From Bdellovibrionaceae bacterium UBA2351 (lineage in GTDB: Bacteria > Bdellovibrionota > Bdellovibrionia > Bdellovibrionales > Bdellovibrionaceae), in contig DDTZ01000113.1 of NCBI GenBank assembly GCA_002344565.1, positions 1 through 6,717 on the forward strand: DNA of 6,717 nucleotides. The letters run 5' to 3'. Shown here in pieces: positions 1-6,230 of this stretch. The notes under the pieces are model-generated. The model had not been told where the DNA came from and ran no database searches. It was given only the letters and a program-made list of their open reading frames with translations. Each line of letters opens with the position of its first letter. Position 1 is the first letter of the stretch. The position numbers and the translations under genes are program-made.

Positions 1-639
1 GAAGACCCAAAAGACAAAGAAAAAGCTAAGGAAAAAGCCAAAGCCTTTGTTAAAGACTTTAGCGAACGGCACAGTAAAGACCTGGCGACGACTAAAATTG
101 AAATCCAAGACTCTGAAAAAGAAATTACCGATTCTATCGACCAGTTATTAACTGCAGTTCTGATTTCGATCGCGATGATTTTTATCCTTATGGTACTGCT
201 ATTCGGAAGCTGGATTGATGCATTCTTAATTCTACTAGCGATCCCGTTCGGTATTATGGGAACGATACTGGCACTGACGATTTTCCAAAGTGAGCTTTCT
301 TTGAATTCCGCCCTTGGAGTGATTCTACTAAACGGTATCTCTGTAGCAAATTCCATCATCTTGGTAGACTTCATCAAGCAGCTAAAAGGCGAGGGTCTAT
401 CAGCAAAAGAATCCGCTATGAAGGCGGCTCGAATTCGCTTGCGTCCTATATTAATGACCTCGCTCACGACGGTCATCGGTATGATGCCTATTGCTTTTGG
501 CTTTGGATCAGGTGGTAAGATCCTGCAACCGCTTGGCATCAGCGTATCTGGCGGCCTATGGGTTTCAATGCTATTTACTTTATACTTTGTCCCAACTCTT
601 CAATGTTTTTACTATGAGTGGAAAGAAAAGAAAGCATGA
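1..639 (+). CDS. RND efflux transporter permease, C-terminal part (5' end outside window)
   Basis: This is the last 212 residues of an inner-membrane RND pump (AcrB/MexB-like superfamily), which exports substrates across the envelope using proton influx. The frame is open from base 1. The first ~45 residues are very Lys/Glu-rich and should be the end of the second periplasmic domain; hydrophobic segments then follow from about residue 46 to the end. The hallmark stretch GISVANSIILVDF (TM10 region) followed by RIRLRPILMTSLTTVIGMMP matches the conserved AcrB sequence LSAKNAILIVEF...RMRLRPILMTSL. The position of the AcrB proton-relay lysine (K940) is alanine here, followed by Asn, as seen in other RND subfamilies, so substrate class cannot be told. 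The protein ends just after the last membrane helix with a short basic tail. Its stop overlaps the start of the TolC gene, which supports one efflux operon. A membrane fusion protein gene would be expected upstream. Confidence 0.93.
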   Translation, partial: EDPKDKEKAKEKAKAFVKDFSERHSKDLATTKIEIQDSEKEITDSIDQLLTAVLISIAMIFILMVLLFGSWIDAFLILLAIPFGIMGTILALTIFQSELSLNSALGVILLNGISVANSIILVDFIKQLKGEGLSAKESAMKAARIRLRPILMTSLTTVIGMMPIAFGFGSGGKILQPLGISVSGGLWVSMLFTLYFVPTLQCFYYEWKEKKA

Positions 640-1874
640 AAATCATTCTCCTTTTTTTAGTTTTATCATTAGTTTCATTTGCCGCTAAAAAAGAAGCTAG
701 CGTTCTGCCTAAGGAGCAATGGAAATCGCGACTAGATTCCTTACTACCGAAAGATCCAGAGTATGCGTATTCCGATCAAAAACTTGAAATAGTAGCGGAA
801 CAGGCTCAGCAAGCTAAGCTGTATTTGGTCCCTAAGATTGATCTATTTCATACGTCATTCTTCAGTAAAGAAAACACGACATTTAAAAATCACCAGTACG
901 GTTTGTCAGCCCAGGTGAATCTATTCCAGTTTGGTCGTAGCCACTATAATTACCTCAGTCGCAGTTCCGCCTATGACGTAGAAAAACTAGAACATCGCCA
1001 AAAGAAAATCGAAATTGAAAATCGTTTTCTAACGAGTTTGTTTAAAAATACTCTTCTACAGCGAAAGTTGTCTTTGTACCTTGAAATTGAAAATTTAAAG
1101 CGCAAGGCACTTAAAGTAGCCCAACAGCGCTACGATCGTGGCAACTTACCACGTCAGCAAGTAGAAAAAGTCGATATCGATTTAACCAACCTAAGTTCTC
1201 AGCGTATTTCTACCGAGCGCGAGCTAGCCGATAGTGAAGTTGAAATTCTAAAATATCAACTAAGTGACTTTAAACGTGAATGGCCTTTTGCCAATGCGAT
1301 TAACAAAGTCAAAAAGGCAAAACAACCCAGTGAATTTGTCGACATCAAAATATTGGATCTAAAATCGCTTTCTTACGAAAGCCAACTTGAATCCAGTCGT
1401 CGCGCATACTTCCCATCGATTGATTTATCTGGTCGCGCCTATCAAACAAAGCAAGACGACAATCAATCGCAAGAGTGGGATGTATCACTGACCGTTTCTT
1501 GGCCTCTTTGGGACAACTATAATCGCAGTTTAGATAATTTGAATTCATATCGGGAGTTTCAATACTGGCAGACGGAGAAAACCCGTTTGATTCGCGATTG
1601 GGAAACACGTGTTCAAATCAAGGAAGATCAGTTAGCTAAACTGACAACTCAGCTTAACCAAAGTGCGTCTAATCTTAAAAAACTAAATACGCTATATGCC
1701 GACACCGAGGCCCTGTTTTCACAAGGCCGCATTACGGTAAACGAATTATTTCAAGATCAGCAATTACTATTTGAAACTCAGATTAATTACGAAAATGAAC
1801 TCTATGCATTTCATCAATTCATCTTGGATTATTGCACGTTCCATTCGGAACGTGTTTGGGAATGCTTTAACTAA
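636..1874 (+). CDS. TolC-family outer membrane efflux protein
   Basis: A 412-residue outer membrane factor that would form the trimeric channel-tunnel of the tripartite pump with the preceding RND permease. I chose the start at 636 because it overlaps the permease stop as ATGA and gives a clean signal peptide (MKIILLFLVLSLVSFA, cleavage near residues 16-18); an in-frame ATG at 618 would put charged residues before it and lie inside the permease. Two outer-membrane-efflux repeats are visible. In the first, a PKIDL strand (66-70) leads to a second strand ending NLFQFGRS (95-102); in the second, PSIDL (260-264) leads to SWPLWDNYNRS (288-298). Each is followed by long coiled helices with the family signatures QRYDRGN (164-170) and QGRITVNELFQDQQLLFE (363-380). 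The length is normal to slightly short for the family. A GGAAAG stretch about 10 bases upstream can serve as ribosome binding site. The substrate is unknown. Confidence 0.93.
   Translation: MKIILLFLVLSLVSFAAKKEASVLPKEQWKSRLDSLLPKDPEYAYSDQKLEIVAEQAQQAKLYLVPKIDLFHTSFFSKENTTFKNHQYGLSAQVNLFQFGRSHYNYLSRSSAYDVEKLEHRQKKIEIENRFLTSLFKNTLLQRKLSLYLEIENLKRKALKVAQQRYDRGNLPRQQVEKVDIDLTNLSSQRISTERELADSEVEILKYQLSDFKREWPFANAINKVKKAKQPSEFVDIKILDLKSLSYESQLESSRRAYFPSIDLSGRAYQTKQDDNQSQEWDVSLTVSWPLWDNYNRSLDNLNSYREFQYWQTEKTRLIRDWETRVQIKEDQLAKLTTQLNQSASNLKKLNTLYADTEALFSQGRITVNELFQDQQLLFETQINYENELYAFHQFILDYCTFHSERVWECFN
1835..1854. terminator. Perfect 8-bp hairpin at the tolC 3' end, possible convergent terminator
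   Basis: CACGTTCC and GGAACGTG pair perfectly around a 4-base loop inside the last codons of the TolC gene. It lies 17 bases before the overlapping stop codons of the two convergent genes, so it is near the 3' end of both transcripts. On the plus strand only TTT follows the stem, and on the minus strand there is no T-run, so it does not fit a classical intrinsic terminator. It may slow polymerase or protect 3' ends, or it may be chance coding sequence. Confidence 0.3.
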
Positions 1875-2749
1875 TTAGGCTTTTGTGCACTGATGAGTTC
1901 AGGCAAAAAGCCGCCCGATTTGGGTAGAAGCACAAGCTCACCTGCGTTCTCGGCCATTTTTTCGAATTCTAATGTCGAAAACAAAGCTTCGGCGACTTCT
2001 TTATCTTTAGAAATATCCTGCAGCGCCTGTCCTAAAATTCTAGGCCGAATAGCCGAGGCCTTTGCAAACTCTACCGACGCGGTTCTTTGAGCCGAATTGG
2101 TAATAATGTTTACTTGATTTTCACCGTCTTGCTTGATCGAGCTAGTCACCTGACGCAAACGATTTACAACTTTACTTTCAATTTCCCTAATCATATTACC
2201 GTCGCGGAAATGTACTTTACGAATGTAAACTGATCCTAGCTTATAGCCCCACTCTTGCGATTTCTGCGTCACTTCTTCGCGTAAGTTTTGACTTAGCTCA
2301 TGCCGATCAGAAAGTAGTTTCACTAAAGGCAAGTTACTTAAAGTTCTGACAGCAGCGTTGCTAACGTTGGCAGACAATGATCCTTTTGGATCCGTATTTT
2401 TGAAAAGATAAGACATCGGATTGCTTACAAACATTTCATACCAGATACCAACACCCATCGGGGCGCCCTCTTCCGAGTTAACGGGCTGACTACGTAAGTA
2501 CACTTGATCCATTCTTAAATCTAATGTGTAAACCTTGCCCATCAAATTTATGATCAAAGCACGCCAAGTTAAGCGTGGCCACAAGAAGTGCAAACCAGGC
2601 TCATCGATAATCGCCACCACTTTACCGAATAAGGTAAATACTTGGCAGGTTGATTCATATACAGTTGTATAAAAAAGAAAAAATCTTAAAACTTTCAAAG
2701 TCACAATTTCAAACATTAAAGCCGCGAAAAATCCAATTGCTATTTCCAT
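1871..2749 (-). CDS. SPFH/band 7 domain membrane protein, second of a tandem pair (HflC-like position)
   Basis: A 292-residue member of the SPFH (stomatin/prohibitin/flotillin/HflK-C) superfamily, which builds ring- or cage-like scaffolds on membranes and often modulates membrane proteases. A hydrophobic N-terminal segment (about residues 3-30) should anchor it in the inner membrane. The SPFH core begins with ESTCQVFTLFGKVV (32-45) and the family hallmark EPGLHFLWP (50-58). A helical, charged segment (about 150-235) follows, containing SAQRTASVEFAKASAIRP (219-236), like the coiled C-terminal region of HflC and stomatins. It starts 3 bases after the stop of the upstream SPFH gene, with GGAG six bases before ATG, so translation is probably coupled. 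Its stop codon overlaps that of the convergent TolC gene. It is shorter than E. coli HflC (about 334 residues) and its middle section (residues 85-100) is unusual. No catalytic residues are expected. The family assignment is firm; the specific role is unknown. Confidence 0.85.
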   Translation of the reverse strand: MEIAIGFFAALMFEIVTLKVLRFFLFYTTVYESTCQVFTLFGKVVAIIDEPGLHFLWPRLTWRALIINLMGKVYTLDLRMDQVYLRSQPVNSEEGAPMGVGIWYEMFVSNPMSYLFKNTDPKGSLSANVSNAAVRTLSNLPLVKLLSDRHELSQNLREEVTQKSQEWGYKLGSVYIRKVHFRDGNMIREIESKVVNRLRQVTSSIKQDGENQVNIITNSAQRTASVEFAKASAIRPRILGQALQDISKDKEVAEALFSTLEFEKMAENAGELVLLPKSGGFLPELISAQKPN

Positions 2750-2752
2750 GGG

Positions 2753-3715
2753 TTACTCCGTTGGATAAATAATTTTGTCGGCTTTCTTGATCACATTTAA
2801 ACGCGCGTTGCGCACAAAATTTTTCAAGACATCCGGACCACTCTGTTTCAATTCTTTAAGTTGAGTAGATAGCGCTAACAGTGGCTCCACTTCTGCTTGT
2901 GCCTTTAAAGTTTCAATTTCAACTGCACGGCGAGACAGAACTATCGTTTGGTCGGCGCTCGCTTTTGCTAAACTTATTTCCGACGAAACGTTATTGTGAG
3001 CCGTGTTGATAGCCGCTAACGCTGACTCTACTTCATGTGGAGGCTCGATGCCTGTGATTAATGAAGCATCCAGAATAATTCCATAACGAGCATTGGAACT
3101 TACACATTCACGCACCATAATGTCATTTAGATCCTTTAGGTTTTTACGCAAATCGTTTATCGAAACAGCCTCAGCGATATTCACATCACCAGTGACTTGA
3201 ACTTGTTTATATTCAGATCCAAAATTAGCAATTCGCTCACGCAATACAGAAACAAAATAGCCCATCACATGCGTAATAGGATTTTTGATTCCAAACACAA
3301 AAGCGTATAAATTTTGCTCTGAAATACGATAGCGAATCTGTCCCGTTAAACCAATATTCAATTGGTCCATGGTAACGGCTTCCAATAGCGTTCCGTTATT
3401 ATTCGCTGACAAACTTTCTGGATCGTACGCCATGTTCATAGTCTCGGTAGCAATCGAAACTTTAATAACTTTTTCCCAAGGAAATTTGAAATGTAGACCG
3501 GGACCAATCGATTCAAGAATAGGAAAATTGTATCTCTGTTTTTCTTCTTCCGTCAGATTTTCTGCCACTGGAGTATCAGCGGTCATCTGACCCGGTAAGC
3601 GTTGCGCTCTACCAAAAATAGTTTTTACGCCTCGTTCATTTTGATCAATGGTATAAAACCCTGATACGATACAGCGTAGAACAAAATAAATCAGCACACC
3701 TAGAATAAACGACAT
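2753..3715 (-). CDS. SPFH/band 7 domain membrane protein, first of a tandem pair (HflK-like position)
   Basis: A 320-residue SPFH-superfamily protein. Residues 3-20 form a hydrophobic anchor, followed by the start of the SPFH fold, YTIDQNERGVKTIFGR (21-36), closely resembling the HflK/stomatin motif with its Glu-Arg-Gly-Val core. The other hallmark, GPGLHFKFPWE, sits at 71-81. Between these two lies a hydrophilic segment of about 34 residues (37-70, rich in Glu, Thr and Gln) where most family members have only a few residues. The region 240-290 is Ala/Glu/Lys-rich (ISLAKASADQTIVLSRRAVE) and probably helical, as in the coiled region of HflK. The partner gene directly follows, so a hetero-oligomer like HflK/HflC is likely. 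No FtsH protease or NfeD gene is seen in the window. The ATG at 3715 is preceded by a G-rich stretch (TTGGGG) about 10 bases upstream. It could be called hflK only loosely; it is shorter than E. coli HflK (about 419 residues). Confidence 0.87.
   Translation of the reverse strand: MSFILGVLIYFVLRCIVSGFYTIDQNERGVKTIFGRAQRLPGQMTADTPVAENLTEEEKQRYNFPILESIGPGLHFKFPWEKVIKVSIATETMNMAYDPESLSANNNGTLLEAVTMDQLNIGLTGQIRYRISEQNLYAFVFGIKNPITHVMGYFVSVLRERIANFGSEYKQVQVTGDVNIAEAVSINDLRKNLKDLNDIMVRECVSSNARYGIILDASLITGIEPPHEVESALAAINTAHNNVSSEISLAKASADQTIVLSRRAVEIETLKAQAEVEPLLALSTQLKELKQSGPDVLKNFVRNARLNVIKKADKIIYPTE
2756..2759 (-). promoter_or_regulatory. Shine-Dalgarno GGAG for the second SPFH gene
   Basis: GGAG on the minus strand lies directly before the TAA stop of the upstream SPFH gene and six bases before the ATG at 2749. 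It fixes the start of the second gene and lets ribosomes terminating on the first re-initiate, which would keep the two subunits in a fixed ratio. Confidence 0.7.
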
Positions 3716-3733
3716 AAAGGCAACCCCAATTCG

Positions 3734-3751
3734 TTGTTTGTATTAAAACAA
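3734..3751. repeat. Small palindrome upstream of the SPFH pair
   Basis: TTGTTT and AAACAA are inverted around a 6-base centre (GTATTA), 18-35 bases upstream of the first SPFH start codon. It lies in the 79-base gap (3716-3794) after the metalloprotease gene, where a promoter for the SPFH pair would sit. It could be a regulator site or chance in AT-rich DNA. I found no convincing -35/-10 pair in this gap, so read-through from the genes before it is also possible. Confidence 0.2.
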
Positions 3752-3794
3752 TGAATCTAGGCTAAACTGAGATTTGGCAGATATCAAACCAGTT

Positions 3795-4589
3795 TTAAAA
3801 ACTTTTTGCATCGTCGAGACAAGCATTATCAAACATAACTGCATTTTGGCTGCTTTGATAATTTGAAATGAAGTTAGCTAAGTCAGAAGCCCCCTCATTT
3901 AAATAATACATAACACAATTAGGATTACTACAGTGGGCCCCATGAGCAGAATCGTGATGAGACGTCGTCATGGGTAGGCCGTTATTTACAAACCCGATCG
4001 CATGTGCCAGCTCGTGAACAATCGTGGATTGCTCCACAAACCTTGGTACAGGTCCAGAAGGAACTATACCGGACGCTTGCACGACTTGTTTAAAAATTAT
4101 GATTACATTCGTACCCGTAACTGAGTATCCAATGACACCTGTGTTGGCTGAACCGTCTGATTTCGCAGCATAGCCTTTTACGAAAGCGACAAATATTTTT
4201 CCAGAAGCTCCACTCGAATCGCCATTTCGATACTGATTTGCTAAATTAATCGCATCGGTGGTTGTCCAAACCGAACGACTTTGCGTCGGGATGGAACGCA
4301 TTTCAGCAAGCGTTTTAGGTACTGTGAACGAAATATTTCTACCTGTGAAAACCGCTTGCAGGTTCTGCAAAGTAACATCCCAATAATTCAAACCGGCTCC
4401 GCTAGTGCCAACATAGGGTTCGGCGCCAGACTCGTAAACGACGTCTATCGTAAGACTTGTCATTTGTTTAAAATAAAATGTCGGTGAATACACAGAAACA
4501 CCACCATCCCCTGATCCAGAATTTGAATTACATGAATTTATAAAAAAGAAACTCGATACAATTAAAAGGCTTAATAGAATATTTCTCAT
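3795..4589 (-). CDS. Predicted zinc metalloprotease lipoprotein (metzincin-like)
   Basis: A 264-residue predicted secreted lipoprotein. Residues 1-19 form a signal peptide with a lipobox-like I-N-S-C ending at Cys20 (Asn at -2 is not the commonest choice), followed by a Ser/Gly/Asn linker. The zinc site is HELAHAIGF (192-200): His192 and His196 as ligands and Glu193 as catalytic base. A His-rich segment with His211, His212, His216 and His219 offers the third ligand. Then Cys220-x4-Cys225-x-Met227 follows, the same C-x4-C-x-M spacing as in archaemetzincins, with Met227 as the probable Met-turn. From memory, proteins with a closely similar N-x-G-x-P-M...H-x-D...H-C...C-x-M-Y pattern are annotated as membrane metalloproteases in Bacteroidetes. 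The start lies 4 bases after the stop of the upstream gene with no clear Shine-Dalgarno, suggesting coupled translation; the next in-frame Met (43) would lose the signal peptide. The substrate is unknown. Confidence 0.82.
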   Translation of the reverse strand: MRNILLSLLIVSSFFFINSCNSNSGSGDGGVSVYSPTFYFKQMTSLTIDVVYESGAEPYVGTSGAGLNYWDVTLQNLQAVFTGRNISFTVPKTLAEMRSIPTQSRSVWTTTDAINLANQYRNGDSSGASGKIFVAFVKGYAAKSDGSANTGVIGYSVTGTNVIIIFKQVVQASGIVPSGPVPRFVEQSTIVHELAHAIGFVNNGLPMTTSHHDSAHGAHCSNPNCVMYYLNEGASDLANFISNYQSSQNAVMFDNACLDDAKSF

Positions 4590-4593
4590 ATAA

Positions 4594-5343
4594 CTAGTTT
4601 AATAGACCTAAATACTCTTTGGTACCAATTTGATCTAAAACACCTGGAGTTTTACCGCCTATACGTTCTTTTTTGCGATATAGGGTGCGTGCCTTCATAA
4701 CAACCGTACAACCAAGTTCGCCACTACCGTCAGCGTCTTTTACATCCGTATCACATGGAATTTCCATTGCCGCTTCGTCTTCGCGGACGACCGGAAAGCT
4801 CGACAACGAAATTGTCATCCAATCCACATTAAATTTCCGTCCATCGTCTTGCTGATACAAAGAGCGTGTCAAAAGCGCATAAAAATTATCTTTTACCAAA
4901 GACGACATATAGGTCGTAGGCAAAACGATCGCTACACGCTTTTTTGTGGCAATGATGTCCTTAATGGTTTGAACAACAGCCGCTTGGTTTTCGATCATCG
5001 AAATCACTTCTGTAGAAGGAATCAGTTCTTTAAGTGAAAGCGTGCTATCGACAATTATATGTTGGAATCTATTTTCGGCCTCTAAAGAATCAAAGAAACC
5101 TTTCCACACTAGGTAGTGATTTTTTCGCTCAGGGAGAACTCCCAAAAAAACAAGATTCTGCCCCTCCAGCTCAAGATGCAAACGTTTGTAGACACTGGCT
5201 CCGTAGTCTTCTGGACTCGCAAAATGGCTCCACGATATCTTAGGGATGGGTTGTGGCTTTATCCCAAATGTAAATGCGAAATAAACTCCACCAATAACTA
5301 CAGCTGCTGCACCCAATATATAGGCTATTGTTGATTTTTTCAT
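4594..5343 (-). CDS. Membrane-anchored protein of unknown function
   Basis: I do not recognise this 249-residue protein. One hydrophobic helix (about residues 6-28, preceded by two lysines) should anchor it in the inner membrane with the rest in the periplasm. The body looks like an alternating alpha/beta fold: hydrophobic strands NLVFLGVLP (63-71), HIIVDS (95-100) and RVAIVLPTTY (136-145) are separated by helices, somewhat like one lobe of a periplasmic binding protein or ABC-substrate-like domain, but no signature confirms it. Near the end an acidic loop, DTDVKDADGSGEL (198-210), lies between Cys197 and Cys212; these could form a disulphide, and the loop could bind a cation. The C-terminus is basic and then hydrophobic. 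It is the first gene of the minus-strand run and is only 4 bases from the metalloprotease gene, so the two probably act together. AGG sits just 2 bases before the ATG, a poor ribosome binding site. Confidence 0.75.
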   Translation of the reverse strand: MKKSTIAYILGAAAVVIGGVYFAFTFGIKPQPIPKISWSHFASPEDYGASVYKRLHLELEGQNLVFLGVLPERKNHYLVWKGFFDSLEAENRFQHIIVDSTLSLKELIPSTEVISMIENQAAVVQTIKDIIATKKRVAIVLPTTYMSSLVKDNFYALLTRSLYQQDDGRKFNVDWMTISLSSFPVVREDEAAMEIPCDTDVKDADGSGELGCTVVMKARTLYRKKERIGGKTPGVLDQIGTKEYLGLLN

Positions 5344-5498
5344 GACCTAGGAATTACTGTATAAACGCTATAATGCCAATTAAATTAACCTGGTAGACGA
5401 CACTGGTCCTACTATTCCCTTTACCTATCAGAACTATTTGTGTTAGATGCTAACTAAAAGGACTTGATTCTATTTTAACAGAACAGGTACCAACACAA
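5344..5498. promoter_or_regulatory. Divergent intergenic region, expected to carry both promoters
   Basis: These 155 bases separate the divergent minus-strand run and the pantothenate genes. A consensus TATAAT on the plus strand (5369-5374) has no acceptable -35 at 16-18 bases. On the minus strand TATACA (5363-5358) would give a leader of only a few bases for the unknown gene. TTTGTGTT at 5437-5444 and AACACAAA at 5492-5499 form an inverted repeat whose right arm ends on the first base of the panG start codon, and GTTAG-ATG-CTAAC (5442-5454) is a small palindrome overlapping the left arm. I cannot assign promoters with confidence. Confidence 0.4.
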
Positions 5499-6230
5499 AT
5501 GAAAAACTCGCAAAGTAAAACACATGTTTGTCTTGTGGGAAACGGCCGTTTGGCAACCCAACTAGAAAAAGTTTTAACAGAAATTTCTGTTCCATTTTCT
5601 CATATCTATCGTTCTAAAGACTCAGCTAACTCTATAAAGGAAAATGTTTCTAAATCGACTCATGTTTGGCTCGCGATTAGTGATAATGCGATAGAAAGTT
5701 TTTATCAAACCTATGCAGAAATCAATTCGAAAGCCTATTGGGTTCATTTCTCTGGTGCCCATAATTCACCGAAAATATTTTCAGTACATCCACTGATGAC
5801 GTTCTCTAAAAATCCGATGTCATTAATCGATTTCAAAAAAATTCACATGGTTCTATCCAGCCCAACATGCTCAGATTTAGGTATCGACTTTTTGGCGCTT
5901 ATGCCAGGTTTCACAAATCCGCATAGTACTCTAAGTGCGCAACACAAAGCTCTTTATCATGCACTATGTGTAATGGCCGGCAATTTTCCAATGATTCTGT
6001 GGACCGAAGTTCTGAATCAATTTCAGTCTCTATCGTTACCCAAAGAGGCCTTATTTACTTATCTAGATCGCGTGAATCATAATTTCAAGACCGAAGGCGC
6101 CAACGCGCTCACCGGGCCTATTGTTCGTAATGATACCAAAACGATAAAAGATAATTTAGCAGCACTTGACGGTAACACTCTAAAACCTATCTATGAGTCC
6201 TTCTTAAAAGCGAAAGGTGTAAAATTATGA
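5499..6230 (+). CDS. panG: Rossmann-DUF2520 protein, probable PanG-type ketopantoate reductase
   Basis: A 243-residue predicted cytoplasmic NAD(P)H-dependent oxidoreductase, proposed to reduce ketopantoate to pantoate in pantothenate (vitamin B5) synthesis. The N-terminal dinucleotide-binding signature is VGNGRLA (13-19), with Gly14, Gly16 and Ala19. WLAISDNAIESF (57-68) and the family motif HPLMTF (97-102) follow. The C-terminal helical DUF2520 domain shows KALYHALCVMAGNF (150-163) and the hallmark ALTGPIVRND (203-212). DUF2520 proteins are often listed as unknown, but the PanG enzymes described in Francisella, with homologues in Enterococcus and Coxiella, are to my recollection of this type. 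Direct coupling to panB (4-base ATGA overlap) strongly supports this role, because PanB makes its substrate. The start at 5499 places the Rossmann motif normally; the AGG upstream is 11 bases away and weak. The main alternative is another reductase of the same fold that only happens to lie beside panB. Confidence 0.78.
   Translation: MKNSQSKTHVCLVGNGRLATQLEKVLTEISVPFSHIYRSKDSANSIKENVSKSTHVWLAISDNAIESFYQTYAEINSKAYWVHFSGAHNSPKIFSVHPLMTFSKNPMSLIDFKKIHMVLSSPTCSDLGIDFLALMPGFTNPHSTLSAQHKALYHALCVMAGNFPMILWTEVLNQFQSLSLPKEALFTYLDRVNHNFKTEGANALTGPIVRNDTKTIKDNLAALDGNTLKPIYESFLKAKGVKL
6213..6217 (+). promoter_or_regulatory. Shine-Dalgarno AAAGG for panB
   Basis: AAAGG within the last codons of the reductase gene lies nine bases before the panB ATG at 6227. 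It supports this start and, with the ATGA overlap, coupled translation of the two pantothenate genes. Confidence 0.55.

Noticed and set aside
618..635. Earlier in-frame ATG at 618 as start of the TolC gene
   Set aside because: It would add MERKES before the signal peptide and overlap the permease by 22 bases; the ATG at 636 gives a clean signal peptide and a typical ATGA overlap.
1345..1608. Minus-strand open frame inside tolC
   Set aside because: It lies entirely within a well-supported gene, its product has no recognisable motif, and no ribosome binding site supports it.
1878..1912. GGCTTTT/AAAAGCC inverted repeat just after tolC as a terminator
   Set aside because: The 7-bp stem has a 21-base loop, is AT-rich, and is not followed by a T-run on the plus strand; it is also SPFH coding sequence.
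3369..3590. Plus-strand open frame inside the first SPFH gene
   Set aside because: It is a shadow of the SPFH coding frame and has no independent coding evidence.
3791..3803. AGTTTT-A-AAAACT palindrome over the metalloprotease stop codon as a terminator
   Set aside because: The stem is AT-only apart from one pair, the loop would be too small, and no T-run follows on the minus strand.
5369..5374. Consensus TATAAT as the panG promoter
   Set aside because: No -35-like hexamer at 16-18 bases and no extended -10 TG; in AT-rich DNA a lone hexamer is weak evidence.
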